DNA of 13,793 nucleotides. Origin: Pseudomonadota bacterium. Its GTDB lineage: Bacteria > Pseudomonadota > Alphaproteobacteria > Micavibrionales > Micavibrionaceae. The notes beneath the pieces were generated by a model, which worked only from the letters and a program-made list of their open reading frames with translations, made no database searches and was not told the DNA's origin. The translations under genes were made by a program, and so were the position numbers. Below are positions 1 through 6,577 of this stretch, piece after piece (the first letter of the stretch is position 1; each line of letters starts with the position of its first letter). The stretch lies in the NCBI GenBank assembly GCA_016198545.1, contig JACQIJ010000077.1:1-13793 (forward strand), read 5' to 3'.

Positions 1-114
1 CTCCATATCTGGAGTTAGTTATTTCGACCCATATTATATAACAATATCTTATCATAGATTGTTAATTTTTTCAATTAGCAGTCTCGCGCCGCAACATGAA
101 AGAGCGGAAACAAC
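1..114. other. A+T-rich non-coding stretch downstream of phaZ
   Basis: No credible gene lies here. It is the 3' flank of phaZ, whose stop codon is at 115-117. Bases 1-14 form a short perfect hairpin (CTCCA, loop TATC, TGGAG) cut by the window edge. Read on the minus strand, 33-38 is a perfect TATAAT, but no good -35 hexamer sits 16-18 bases upstream. It could serve a minus-strand gene beyond the left edge, or be chance in A+T-rich DNA. I see no convincing GC-hairpin-plus-T-run terminator for phaZ. Confidence 0.4.
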
Positions 115-1494
115 CTATTTTTCAACAAGTTCCGTGGCAGGCCCCTTGGTTTTAAGGCGTTTTTTGAGAGCCTCGATTCCATGAATGCTCTCGTCCCATT
201 GATCCGGGGCCGGAGAGGGGGTTTTTTCAAGATCGTGCGCCGGAACGGGGGCCGCTTTTTTGTCGAACTGGCGTATGAAAGTGCGTATGCGGGGCATGAT
301 CTGCGTACGCCATTTGCTGCCGTTGAAAATTCCATAGTGTCCGACATTCATCTGGAAGAGATGAAACTGTTTTTCGGCCGGCAGGTTTTCGCAAGCCGTG
401 TGCGCGGCCGTCGTCTGGCCGTGGGCGGAAATGTCGTCCAGTTCGCCTTCGATGGTCAGCAGGGCCGTACGCCGGATCGCCTTCGGATCGATATTGTGCA
501 GCTCGCACGTTTCCGGGTCGCGCCATTTCATAAGCCCCCTGGGTAAAAGATGGCGTTGAAACACGGTATCCACTGTCTGCAAATAAAAATCGGCGGAAAT
601 ATCCATGACAGACAGGTATTCGTCATAAAATTTGCGGTGCATCTCCGCTGAATCGTCATCTCCGACCATCAGGTGGTGGTAAAACTTCATGTGCGATCCA
701 ACATGGCGGTCGAGATTCATCGACATGAAACCGCCCAGTTGCAGGAATCCGGGGTAAACGCGACGCCATGCGCCCGGGTGATAAAATGGGACGTTGAGAG
801 TGACATTTTTTTCGAACCAGCTCAGCGGTCTGGTTTCGGCCAGTTCCGTCACTTTCGTTTTGGAAATGCGCGTATCTATCGGCCCGCCCATCAATGTCAT
901 GGTCAGGGGACGGTTGGGGTCGTCTTCCGCCTCCATCAGGCACACGGCGGCAAAAACCGGCACGGCAGGTTGGCACACGGCGATAACGTGCGTCTGCGGA
1001 CCCAGAAGGCTCAGGAATGAGCGTAGATAGGAAATGTAATCGTCCAGATTGAACCTTCCCTCGTTCAGGGGAACCTGGCTTGCGTCCTCCCAGTCGGTGA
1101 TGAAAACGTCGTGATGCGGCAGCAGGGCTTCGACCGTGCCGCGCAGCAGCGTGGCGAAATGTCCGGACATCGGCGCGACGATAAGCACGCGCGGGTCGCG
1201 GCGTTCCGTATCGCGTTTGAAATGAAGCAGGGTACAGAAAGGTTTCTCGACAATTCTTTCTTCTGCGACGGCTATTTTATGGCCATCCGTGATTGTATGC
1301 GTGATCCCGAATTCCGGTTTGCCGAAGCGGCGCGTGGCGCGTTCGAACATCTCTGCGCTGGCGGCGATAGTGCGGCCCGCCTGTGTATGGGACAGGGGAT
1401 TCCAGGGGTGACGCCATGCCATTTTCGTTAGTTCCGCCGTCAGTCGCGCCGGCGTCAGCAAGGCGTGGTTCAGATCGTAAAGATGGTAAAGCAT
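115..1494 (-). CDS. phaZ: Intracellular polyhydroxybutyrate depolymerase, PhaZ family
   Basis: This cytoplasmic enzyme mobilises stored PHB granules by hydrolysing the polyester to 3-hydroxybutyrate oligomers and monomers. The 459-residue protein is collinear with the PhaZ family over its whole length: a conserved N-terminus (MLYHLYDLNHALLTPAR), an alpha/beta-hydrolase core with HVIAVCQPAVPV at 169-180, and the C-terminal PHB depolymerase domain. Intracellular PhaZ enzymes use a cysteine rather than a serine nucleophile. The matching triad here is C174, D353 or D354 (EGELDD) and H386 (NVGHYGIF). The ATG at 1494 was chosen because AGGGAG lies 7 bases upstream and the family N-terminus begins there. 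An in-frame start 11 codons earlier has no such site. A proline- and lysine-rich tail follows about residue 412. No PHA synthase or phasin gene is in the window. The gene is transcribed alone, divergently from the CobD-like gene. Confidence 0.93.
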   Translation of the reverse strand: MLYHLYDLNHALLTPARLTAELTKMAWRHPWNPLSHTQAGRTIAASAEMFERATRRFGKPEFGITHTITDGHKIAVAEERIVEKPFCTLLHFKRDTERRDPRVLIVAPMSGHFATLLRGTVEALLPHHDVFITDWEDASQVPLNEGRFNLDDYISYLRSFLSLLGPQTHVIAVCQPAVPVFAAVCLMEAEDDPNRPLTMTLMGGPIDTRISKTKVTELAETRPLSWFEKNVTLNVPFYHPGAWRRVYPGFLQLGGFMSMNLDRHVGSHMKFYHHLMVGDDDSAEMHRKFYDEYLSVMDISADFYLQTVDTVFQRHLLPRGLMKWRDPETCELHNIDPKAIRRTALLTIEGELDDISAHGQTTAAHTACENLPAEKQFHLFQMNVGHYGIFNGSKWRTQIMPRIRTFIRQFDKKAAPVPAHDLEKTPSPAPDQWDESIHGIEALKKRLKTKGPATELVEK

Positions 1495-1528
1495 ACGCGT
1501 ACTCCCTAGTGTTACCCCTACAGTCACA

Positions 1529-1561
1529 AATATAGGACAAAATCATTAATTTTGCATTGCA
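1529..1561 (-). promoter_or_regulatory. Putative phaZ promoter with overlapping palindromic operator
   Basis: On the minus strand TATATT (1529-1534) is a plausible -10, 34 bases upstream of the phaZ start. The -35 position at 17-base spacing (1552-1557, ATGCAA) is poor. It is overlapped by the perfect 9-base palindrome TGCATTGCA at 1553-1561. A poor -35 covered by a palindrome is a common layout for a regulated promoter. PhaR-type regulators of PHA genes bind TGC...GCA-type dyads, so PhaR is a reasonable guess, but the factor is inferred only. Confidence 0.35.
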
Positions 1562-1661
1562 CAACCGCTATGCGGGGGTATTATTCTGTGAATATTGGGG
1601 TTTTTCAGGCTGAATACGACTGTAATTTTAGTTCAAGTGATTAACTGTGCATATCCTGAAC

Positions 1662-1690
1662 ATGACGACCGAAAGAGAGTTTGCTATTCT
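1662..1690 (+). promoter_or_regulatory. Putative promoter of the CobD-like gene
   Basis: ATGACG (1662-1667) and TATTCT (1685-1690) are separated by 17 bases, and a TG precedes the -10 by one base (TGcTATTCT, an extended -10). Predicted transcription would start near 1697. That leaves a leader of about 57 bases before the ATG at 1754, or an almost leaderless message if the GTG at 1697 is used. No cobalamin riboswitch is visible in the gap. Confidence 0.3.
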
Positions 1691-1753
1691 TACCCTGTGC
1701 CAGAGTTTCTTTCTCAGATAACCATAATATACCCCGGCCGGCTGCCTGTTGCG

Positions 1754-2710
1754 ATGCTGGCCCTTGTCCTGACGGCCCTGCTGGGCGTCGTTACCGGCCC
1801 GATGCACGGGCAGGCCAATCCTTTTTTGTGGTTTGCGGCGGATAAATTTTTCGGCGGCATTGGCGGCCGCCTCGACCGGCGGGAGAGAGGGGCGGGCGAT
1901 CTCGTCTTCCGCGGCTTTTTTGTCACGGTCGCAGGCATTCTGTTTGCATGGGTTTTGGGAAACGCGGCGGCGGAGCTGTCGCTGCAACGTTCGTTTTACG
2001 GCGCGATGGAAGTCATTCTTCTGTCCCTGACTCTGACGGGCGGCGCGGTGTGGTACTCATTGCTGAAACTCTATTTTGCGCTGAAGGAAAAGAAGGTGGC
2101 GAAGGGCGCGTATTACATGATCGCTCGCTCCGCCCGCGTGGATTTATCGGGGGTGGATGATTTTGGCATTACGCGCAACGGCATGGGCTTCGCCGCGCGC
2201 GCGTTCGACAAGAGTGTCGTTGCCCCCGTTTTCTGGTATCTGCTGTGCGGTCTGCCGGGGGCGTATATCTATGCCGCGCTGGCTGCGCTGGCGTGGCGTT
2301 TTGGCAAGGACGGATTCACGAAAGGGTTCGGCAGGGTTCCGCTGGCGCTGGAGCAGCTGATGGGGTTTGCGCCGCATTTTCTGTCGGGCATCCTCATGGC
2401 GCTGGCGGGCCTGTTCACGCCGACCGGCGGCATGACGCGCGCTTTCGGCGGGCTGCTGAAATCCGGCGGGCGTGCGGCCTATGCCGAAGGCGGCCTGCCG
2501 CTGACGGCGATGGCGCATTCATTGAATGTCAGCCTCGGCGGCCCCGCCGTTGATCTGGACGGCTCCACAATGAAGCGATCGTGGATAGGTCCGCCCGGCG
2601 CGACGGCGCAACTGGAGGCCGGGCATCTGCGCCGCGCCATGTATATCAGCCTTATGGCCTATTTGCTGTTCATTGCCGTTCTTGCCGGCGCGATGGTCTG
2701 GGCGGGGTAG
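1754..2710 (+). CDS. CobD/CbiB-like integral membrane protein, catalytic motifs degenerate
   Basis: The protein resembles adenosylcobinamide-phosphate synthase (CobD/CbiB), the membrane enzyme that attaches aminopropanol phosphate to cobyric acid. With this start it has 318 residues, a typical family length. An upstream GTG at 1697 would add 19. Neither start has a clear Shine-Dalgarno site, so the start is uncertain. Family landmarks are a hydrophobic N-terminus, 'VVAPVFWYLLCGLPGAYIY' in mid-protein, 'PLTAMAHSLNVSLGGPAV' near the C-terminus, and a final membrane segment. Several signatures are altered. The N-terminal DP..HP reads GPMHGQANP. The IVSRDT-type motif reads IARSARVD. The NTLDSM motif after the PGA helix is absent (AALAWRF). 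SPNSG.P reads AEGGLP. No other cobalamin gene is nearby. It may be a divergent synthase or a paralogue with another role (the superfamily also holds AmpE). Membership is fairly sure, function is not. Confidence 0.7.
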   Translation: MLALVLTALLGVVTGPMHGQANPFLWFAADKFFGGIGGRLDRRERGAGDLVFRGFFVTVAGILFAWVLGNAAAELSLQRSFYGAMEVILLSLTLTGGAVWYSLLKLYFALKEKKVAKGAYYMIARSARVDLSGVDDFGITRNGMGFAARAFDKSVVAPVFWYLLCGLPGAYIYAALAALAWRFGKDGFTKGFGRVPLALEQLMGFAPHFLSGILMALAGLFTPTGGMTRAFGGLLKSGGRAAYAEGGLPLTAMAHSLNVSLGGPAVDLDGSTMKRSWIGPPGATAQLEAGHLRRAMYISLMAYLLFIAVLAGAMVWAG

Positions 2711-2767
2711 GTTGCGGCAATATTATTCGTCTGATCCAGTTCTTTTGTCATGGTTATTAGAGATGCT

Positions 2768-3784
2768 TCATCGGGGGAGAAACGCGCTGTTCGGCGTACG
2801 GGGGTTGGTTTCATAAGTCTTCCCGTCAAAGCGCGTCAACAGAATATCTTCGGAAACATTTTCATGTGCGGCCACCCAGGGAATCATGGCAGGGTCGTTC
2901 ATCGCCAGCGCTTCGTACGAAGACATGCATTCCATGCAAAGGCGTACCAGTTCATCGACAATTTCCTCCTGCTTTAAGCCCGGAAAGTGCTTTTGATGCA
3001 GCAACGGCGCTCTCTCGACGTTAAGACGGAAGAGGCGGGGAAAATCATGAGGCCTGCTGTTTACATTGGTGTTGAATTCATTCTCACGGTAATGAACGAC
3101 AGTTTCCTGGATATAGCATACCTTGTTTTCCAGCCCGCGGCTCATCCTGAGATTCATCAGGGCCAGCCTGAAATTGCCATCTTCCGCGCACAACAGGCGG
3201 GCGTCGTAGCCGCCACAGGCGCGGGCTTCGTCGACCCTGTAAACAATGGGGGTAAGTATATAGTTCGTATATAGGCTCGTTTTCTCTGAGTAAGGGATAT
3301 ATTCGAAGGGTTTCGGGTAAAACCCTGCCCTGTTAAACCTGTGTACCCCGCCATAGACAAGCGCGGTATTCGGATCGTTTTCAAGAATATCCAGAGCGCG
3401 TTGAAAGAAAGATTGGTCTCTAAAAATACCGCCATTATTGATCAGATCATCAGCGTCAAAAGGAAAGGCGTATTTATAACGGGCGATATCAAGCGCACAA
3501 TTACGCGCGAGGGAGGGTCCACTGGAAGTTTTAGCTATCCGGATTATCCGAACTGTATGGGGCAAATCCTGTCTTTTTTCAAGATGCGCTAATGCCTCAT
3601 GGGTTTCCTGATCGGGTGACGCGCCATCCGCAATTATGATTTCGAGAGGAATGTTGGAGATATTGTGAGCCATAATCGACTCCACGGCGTCTTCGACAAG
3701 ATTTCCTGCCTTGTAGCAGGGCATTACGACGCTCAGGCCCCATGCGCCGCACTGGTCACGTTCGCTATCATTAGTCGTTTTCAT
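2768..3784 (-). CDS. Family 2 glycosyltransferase
   Basis: This is a GT-A fold, inverting glycosyltransferase of family 2, likely adding a sugar from a nucleotide-sugar donor to a cell-surface glycan or lipid. The 338 residues open with the typical first strand (LSVVMPCYKAGNLVEDAVES, 17-36), followed by the nucleotide-binding IADGAS (51-56), SLARN (91-95) and the DxD metal-binding motif DADD (110-113). CAEDGNF (199-205) fits the ED segment that supplies the catalytic base. There is no membrane segment, so it is probably cytoplasmic or peripheral. AGAGG lies 7 bases upstream of the ATG. It stands alone, convergent with the CobD-like gene and divergent from rpmB, with no other polysaccharide genes in the window. 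Its DNA is visibly poorer in G+C than its neighbours (21 of 60 bases at 3421-3480), which could point to transfer. The acceptor cannot be predicted. Confidence 0.85.
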   Translation of the reverse strand: MKTTNDSERDQCGAWGLSVVMPCYKAGNLVEDAVESIMAHNISNIPLEIIIADGASPDQETHEALAHLEKRQDLPHTVRIIRIAKTSSGPSLARNCALDIARYKYAFPFDADDLINNGGIFRDQSFFQRALDILENDPNTALVYGGVHRFNRAGFYPKPFEYIPYSEKTSLYTNYILTPIVYRVDEARACGGYDARLLCAEDGNFRLALMNLRMSRGLENKVCYIQETVVHYRENEFNTNVNSRPHDFPRLFRLNVERAPLLHQKHFPGLKQEEIVDELVRLCMECMSSYEALAMNDPAMIPWVAAHENVSEDILLTRFDGKTYETNPRTPNSAFLPR

Positions 3785-3803
3785 CCCCGATCCTCTGGCA
3801 AGA

Positions 3804-3832
3804 AATGTATAATAAAATAGTGATTATGTCAA
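3804..3832 (-). promoter_or_regulatory. Putative promoter of the glycosyltransferase gene
   Basis: On the minus strand a perfect -35 TTGACA (3827-3832) is followed 17 bases later by TACATT (3804-3809). An overlapping TATACA (3806-3811) sits at 15-base spacing. The region is A+T rich and 20 bases upstream of the start codon. Confidence 0.5.
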
Positions 3833-3872
3833 TAAATAAAGGTTCTTAGGCTTGAAAAAGCACTCTCAATGC

Positions 3873-3902
3873 TTGACTTTCCCGCCCATTTTCGCATATT
3901 GT
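3873..3902 (+). promoter_or_regulatory. Putative rpmB promoter
   Basis: TTGACT (3873-3878) and TATTGT (3897-3902) are separated by 18 bases, giving a sigma70-like promoter. Transcription would start near 3909, leaving a leader of about 34 bases before the L28 ATG at 3943. Confidence 0.6.
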
Positions 3903-3942
3903 GCGCCTCTGTTTAACGTACTGGAATACAAGGATTAGAGCT

Positions 3943-4242
3943 ATGAGCCGCCGCTGCATGATCACGGGTAAAGCCGTATTGACCGGAAATAATGTTTCCC
4001 ACGCCAAAAACAGGACGCGCCGCCGCTTTCTTCCGAACGTGCAGGATACCAGCATGTTCAGCGAGGCGCTGGGCGTCAATATCAAGATGCGCGCCACAAC
4101 GAACGGCATCAAGACCGTTGAGCATAACGGCGGCATCGATACCTGGCTGATGTCCATCGCGCCGACGAAACTCGATCCGAAGTTGCGCCCCTGGCGTACG
4201 AAAGTCGAAAAGGCGCTGGCGAAAAAAGCGGCGAAGAAGTAA
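3943..4242 (+). CDS. rpmB: 50S ribosomal protein L28
   Basis: L28 is a small basic protein of the large ribosomal subunit that binds 23S rRNA. The 99-residue product shows the family N-terminus MSRRCMITGKAVLTGNNVSH, then KNRTRRRFLPNVQ and a C-terminal L28 core with TNGIKTVEHNGGIDTWL, ending in a lysine/alanine-rich tail. The length matches alphaproteobacterial L28. The ATG at 3943 is preceded by AGGA 9 bases upstream. An in-frame upstream extension to 3901 would start inside the promoter -10 and is rejected. The gene has its own promoter and appears monocistronic. A palindromic repeat begins 25 bases after its stop. Confidence 0.97.
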   Translation: MSRRCMITGKAVLTGNNVSHAKNRTRRRFLPNVQDTSMFSEALGVNIKMRATTNGIKTVEHNGGIDTWLMSIAPTKLDPKLRPWRTKVEKALAKKAAKK

Positions 4243-4267
4243 TTCGCTGCCGCGTATTTATTTTAAT

Positions 4268-4335
4268 TGTCACCCCCGCGCAGGCGGGGGTCTGGCATTT
4301 TAAGGGGCTGGATGCCTGCCTTCGCGGGCATGACA
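4268..4335. repeat. REP/BIME-like palindromic intergenic repeat ('PAFAGMT' element)
   Basis: This is a 68-base compound palindrome. Outer arms TGTCA (4268-4272) and TGACA (4331-4335) enclose two hairpins: CCCCCGC / GCGGGGG with loop GCAG (4273-4290), and ATGCCTGC / GCGGGCAT with loop CTTC and one T:G pair (4312-4331). Translation of the plus strand gives the familiar SPPRRRGSG...MPAFAGMT. Elements of this type are scattered in intergenic regions of many proteobacterial genomes. Only one copy is in the window. The first hairpin may also help end or stabilise the rpmB transcript. No T-run follows it. Confidence 0.8.
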
Positions 4336-4353
4336 AAGATTAGAGAGAATGAT

Positions 4354-5595
4354 ATGGGCCAATCGGGATCCGGAAGAAAGCCTAAAAATACCCCCATCGT
4401 CGTCCCCGCGCCGGAGAAGATGGATTATCCCAATTTCGCATTCGACATCACGCACCGAGATACGAGCAGCCGCGCGCGCGTCGGAAAACTGAAAACGCCG
4501 CATGGCACGATCGAAACGCCGAATTATATTTTCTGCGGCACGAAGGCGGCGATGAAAAATCTGTCGCCGCAGCATATGCGCGAGGCGAAGACCGACATCA
4601 TCCTTGCCAACACCTATCATGTGATGATCCAGCCGGGCGCGGATCTGGTGCAAAAAATGGGTGGCCTGCATAATTTCACGCAGTGGGGCGGGCCGATGAT
4701 GACGGATTCCGGCGGTTTCCAGATTTTTTCGATGGGCCACGGATCCGTCGCCGATGAAATCAAGGGCCGCAACCGCAACCGTGAAAAAAGCCTGCTGAAG
4801 GTGACGGAGGAGGGGGCGAAGTTTAAGTCCTACCGCGACGGGTCGACGCTGGCCCTGACACCGGAAAGTTCCATCGATATCCAGCGCAAGCTCGGCGCGG
4901 ATCTGATTTACCAGCTTGACGAATGCACGGCCTACCACGACGACCGCGATTATACGGCGAAGTCAATGGAACGCAGCCATCGCTGGGGCGATCGCTGCCT
5001 TGTGGAATTCGAGCGCGGACACGGCGGACGGCAGGCGCTCTACGGAATTATACAGGGCGGCGTTTATGAAGACTTGCGCGCGCAAAGTTGCGACTGGGTG
5101 AAGGGACGGCCGTTTTTCGGCACGGCCGTCGGCGGTTGCCTCGGCGGCAGCGAGGAGGAAATGCACGAAGTCGTATCATGGTGCATGCCGCAGACCCATC
5201 CCGGTCGCCCTGTCCATCTTCTCGGCATTGGCCGTATCCGCGACGTATTCGCCTTCGTGCGGCAGGGGATCGACACGTTCGACTGCGTTTCGCCCACCCG
5301 TATCGCGCGGCACGGCTGGGCGCTGATAAAAGGCAATCCGGAGGAGCGCATCAATATCCGCAATGCGCCATTCCGCGACGACCCGAAACCTCTGGATCCC
5401 TCACTGGATATTCCGGCATCGCGTGACTACTCCAAAGCCTACCTGAATCACCTGTTCCGAGCCGACGAATTGCTCGGTGCCCAGCTTCTTGCCCAGCACA
5501 ACGTCGCCCAGATAAACCGCTTGATGCGGGAGGTACGGGAGGCCATAAAGAGTGAAACGCTTGATAATCTGGAAAAAGAATGGTTTCCAGACTGA
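4354..5595 (+). CDS. tgt: tRNA-guanine transglycosylase, variant lacking zinc cysteines
   Basis: Tgt swaps guanine-34 of GUN-anticodon tRNAs for a 7-deazaguanine base (preQ1 in most bacteria, queuine in eukaryotes). The 413-residue protein keeps MTDSGGFQ (general acid D118), DECT (D189), GIIQGG (Q234) and FDCVSPTR (nucleophile D310). Two things are abnormal. The zinc site, normally CxCxxC plus His, reads L351, I353 and S356 in a gap-free alignment (PLDPSLDIPASRDYS), and only H382 remains. The substrate loop GGLAVGE reads GGCLGGS (260-266). The ATG at 4354 was chosen because AGAGAG lies 6 bases upstream. The frame is open further upstream only because it runs through the palindromic repeat. 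No other queuosine gene is present. Family membership is certain. The substrate, and whether the protein works alone, are open. Confidence 0.92.
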   Translation: MGQSGSGRKPKNTPIVVPAPEKMDYPNFAFDITHRDTSSRARVGKLKTPHGTIETPNYIFCGTKAAMKNLSPQHMREAKTDIILANTYHVMIQPGADLVQKMGGLHNFTQWGGPMMTDSGGFQIFSMGHGSVADEIKGRNRNREKSLLKVTEEGAKFKSYRDGSTLALTPESSIDIQRKLGADLIYQLDECTAYHDDRDYTAKSMERSHRWGDRCLVEFERGHGGRQALYGIIQGGVYEDLRAQSCDWVKGRPFFGTAVGGCLGGSEEEMHEVVSWCMPQTHPGRPVHLLGIGRIRDVFAFVRQGIDTFDCVSPTRIARHGWALIKGNPEERINIRNAPFRDDPKPLDPSLDIPASRDYSKAYLNHLFRADELLGAQLLAQHNVAQINRLMREVREAIKSETLDNLEKEWFPD

Positions 5596-5635
5596 CTTCA
5601 GGGTCGTTTTATTAACTAATTCCACATATTTGGCT

Positions 5636-5665
5636 TTTACTTTAAAATGGAAGGTGCAGCATAAT
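5636..5665 (+). promoter_or_regulatory. Putative promoter of the GGDEF-upp-kinase run
   Basis: TTTACT (5636-5641) and CATAAT (5660-5665) are separated by 18 bases within the 90-base gap after tgt. The implied transcript start, near 5672, falls after the first possible ATG (5668). This favours translation from 5686 or 5710. The -35 match is moderate, so this is a tentative call. Confidence 0.3.
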
Positions 5666-5685
5666 CGATGCGCCGGGGGTATTTG

Positions 5686-6564
5686 ATGTCAGGCCGCACG
5701 GAAGAACAGATGTCTTTTGAAAACCTTATGCCGTTGCTGGATGAGCATGCGGAATGGTATGGCCGTGTTATGCGCCGGATTTTCTATCCTGAAAAATATG
5801 AAAAGGGCAGCCTGCTGCATGCGCCGGAGGCCATAAAAAAATGGCTCAGGACGATGGATGAAAAAGGGCAGATTGATTCGGAATCCCTGAATGATATTCG
5901 TAAGACTTTGGATGATTTTCACAGGGTTGCGTTGGATATGATACGCGAAGCCGCGGATGCGGAAGGGAAGCCGGCCGTGGCGCGCTACGACACGCTGGTC
6001 AGCCTTTATGAAAGTTTTATTGCCCGCATGCGTCGTCTTGAACACGACATGATGCATGCCGGCAGCATTGACGAGCAATCAGGCCTGCGTAATGTTGAGG
6101 CGATGAGAAGGGATGTTGCGCGCGAACAGGAACGCCGCGCCCGGCGCGGACAGCCTTTCTGTCTTATGCTGTGCCGCGTTGATCGCTTCGATGATCTGAG
6201 CGAGAAGAGATCCGACCAGATCGATGCTCTCCTGAAGTCAATCGCAAGTTTCGTCAAGCAAAGCATTCGCACTTTCGATGACGCCTATCATATGGGAGAC
6301 GGCGAATTTATAGTCGTTTTAAAAAATTCCGACATGATAAACAGTCCGGCGATTATCGAACGCATGCGCAAGTTTCTGAGAGGCGAGGACGGCGTCACGA
6401 TGTCCTATTGTTCCGCTGAACCCATGCCAGGAGACAGCATAGACGATCTCATCGACAATATGCGCATCGACCTGAACCGTTATGATGAGGGTGGAAATAC
6501 GGTTCTTGAATTCGTCGAACAAAGCCCGCTGCAAAGGTTTGTGCAGTCGGACAAGGGCAAGTGA
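5686..6564 (+). CDS. GGDEF-domain protein with scrambled active-site signature
   Basis: Residues about 125-280 of 292 form a GGDEF (diguanylate cyclase-type) domain. It starts with DEQSGLRNVEAM (129-140), matching the usual DxLTGLxNR entry. VDRFDDLSE (165-173) follows at the metal/substrate strand, and YHMGDGEFIVVL (201-212) is the signature hairpin. The signature reads GDGEF instead of GGDEF, with only the first G, E and F in place, so c-di-GMP synthesis is doubtful and a binding or regulatory role is possible. The N-terminal 120 residues are helical with HxxW (21-24), KKWL (51-54) and H79. They faintly resemble the zinc-sensing CZB domain but lack its cysteine and paired histidine. There is no membrane segment. 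The ATG at 5686 has GGGGG 6 bases upstream. Alternatives are 5668 and 5710 (GGAAG upstream). The upp gene follows after 13 bases. Confidence 0.82.
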   Translation: MSGRTEEQMSFENLMPLLDEHAEWYGRVMRRIFYPEKYEKGSLLHAPEAIKKWLRTMDEKGQIDSESLNDIRKTLDDFHRVALDMIREAADAEGKPAVARYDTLVSLYESFIARMRRLEHDMMHAGSIDEQSGLRNVEAMRRDVAREQERRARRGQPFCLMLCRVDRFDDLSEKRSDQIDALLKSIASFVKQSIRTFDDAYHMGDGEFIVVLKNSDMINSPAIIERMRKFLRGEDGVTMSYCSAEPMPGDSIDDLIDNMRIDLNRYDEGGNTVLEFVEQSPLQRFVQSDKGK

Positions 6565-6577
6565 GCCCGGAGGATAC

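Noticed and set aside
1495..1753. Possible cobalamin riboswitch before the CobD-like gene
   Set aside because: I looked for a B12 box and the long paired leader and found neither. Only short hairpins occur (CCGC/GCGG at 1565-1575, TATTC/GAATA at 1582-1594).
4243..4353. preQ1 riboswitch before tgt
   Set aside because: The gap is filled by the two-hairpin palindromic repeat. No preQ1-I type loop or A-rich tail pairing could be recognised.
4300..4938. A 212-codon open frame on the minus strand
   Set aside because: It is antisense to tgt. Its start region is simply the reverse reading of the palindromic repeat (CHAREGRHP).
4354..5595. Interpretation as DpdA, the Tgt-like enzyme that puts 7-deazaguanine into DNA
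   Set aside because: The protein is full-length Tgt-like along its whole span with the bacterial catalytic motifs, and no dpd partner genes are present.
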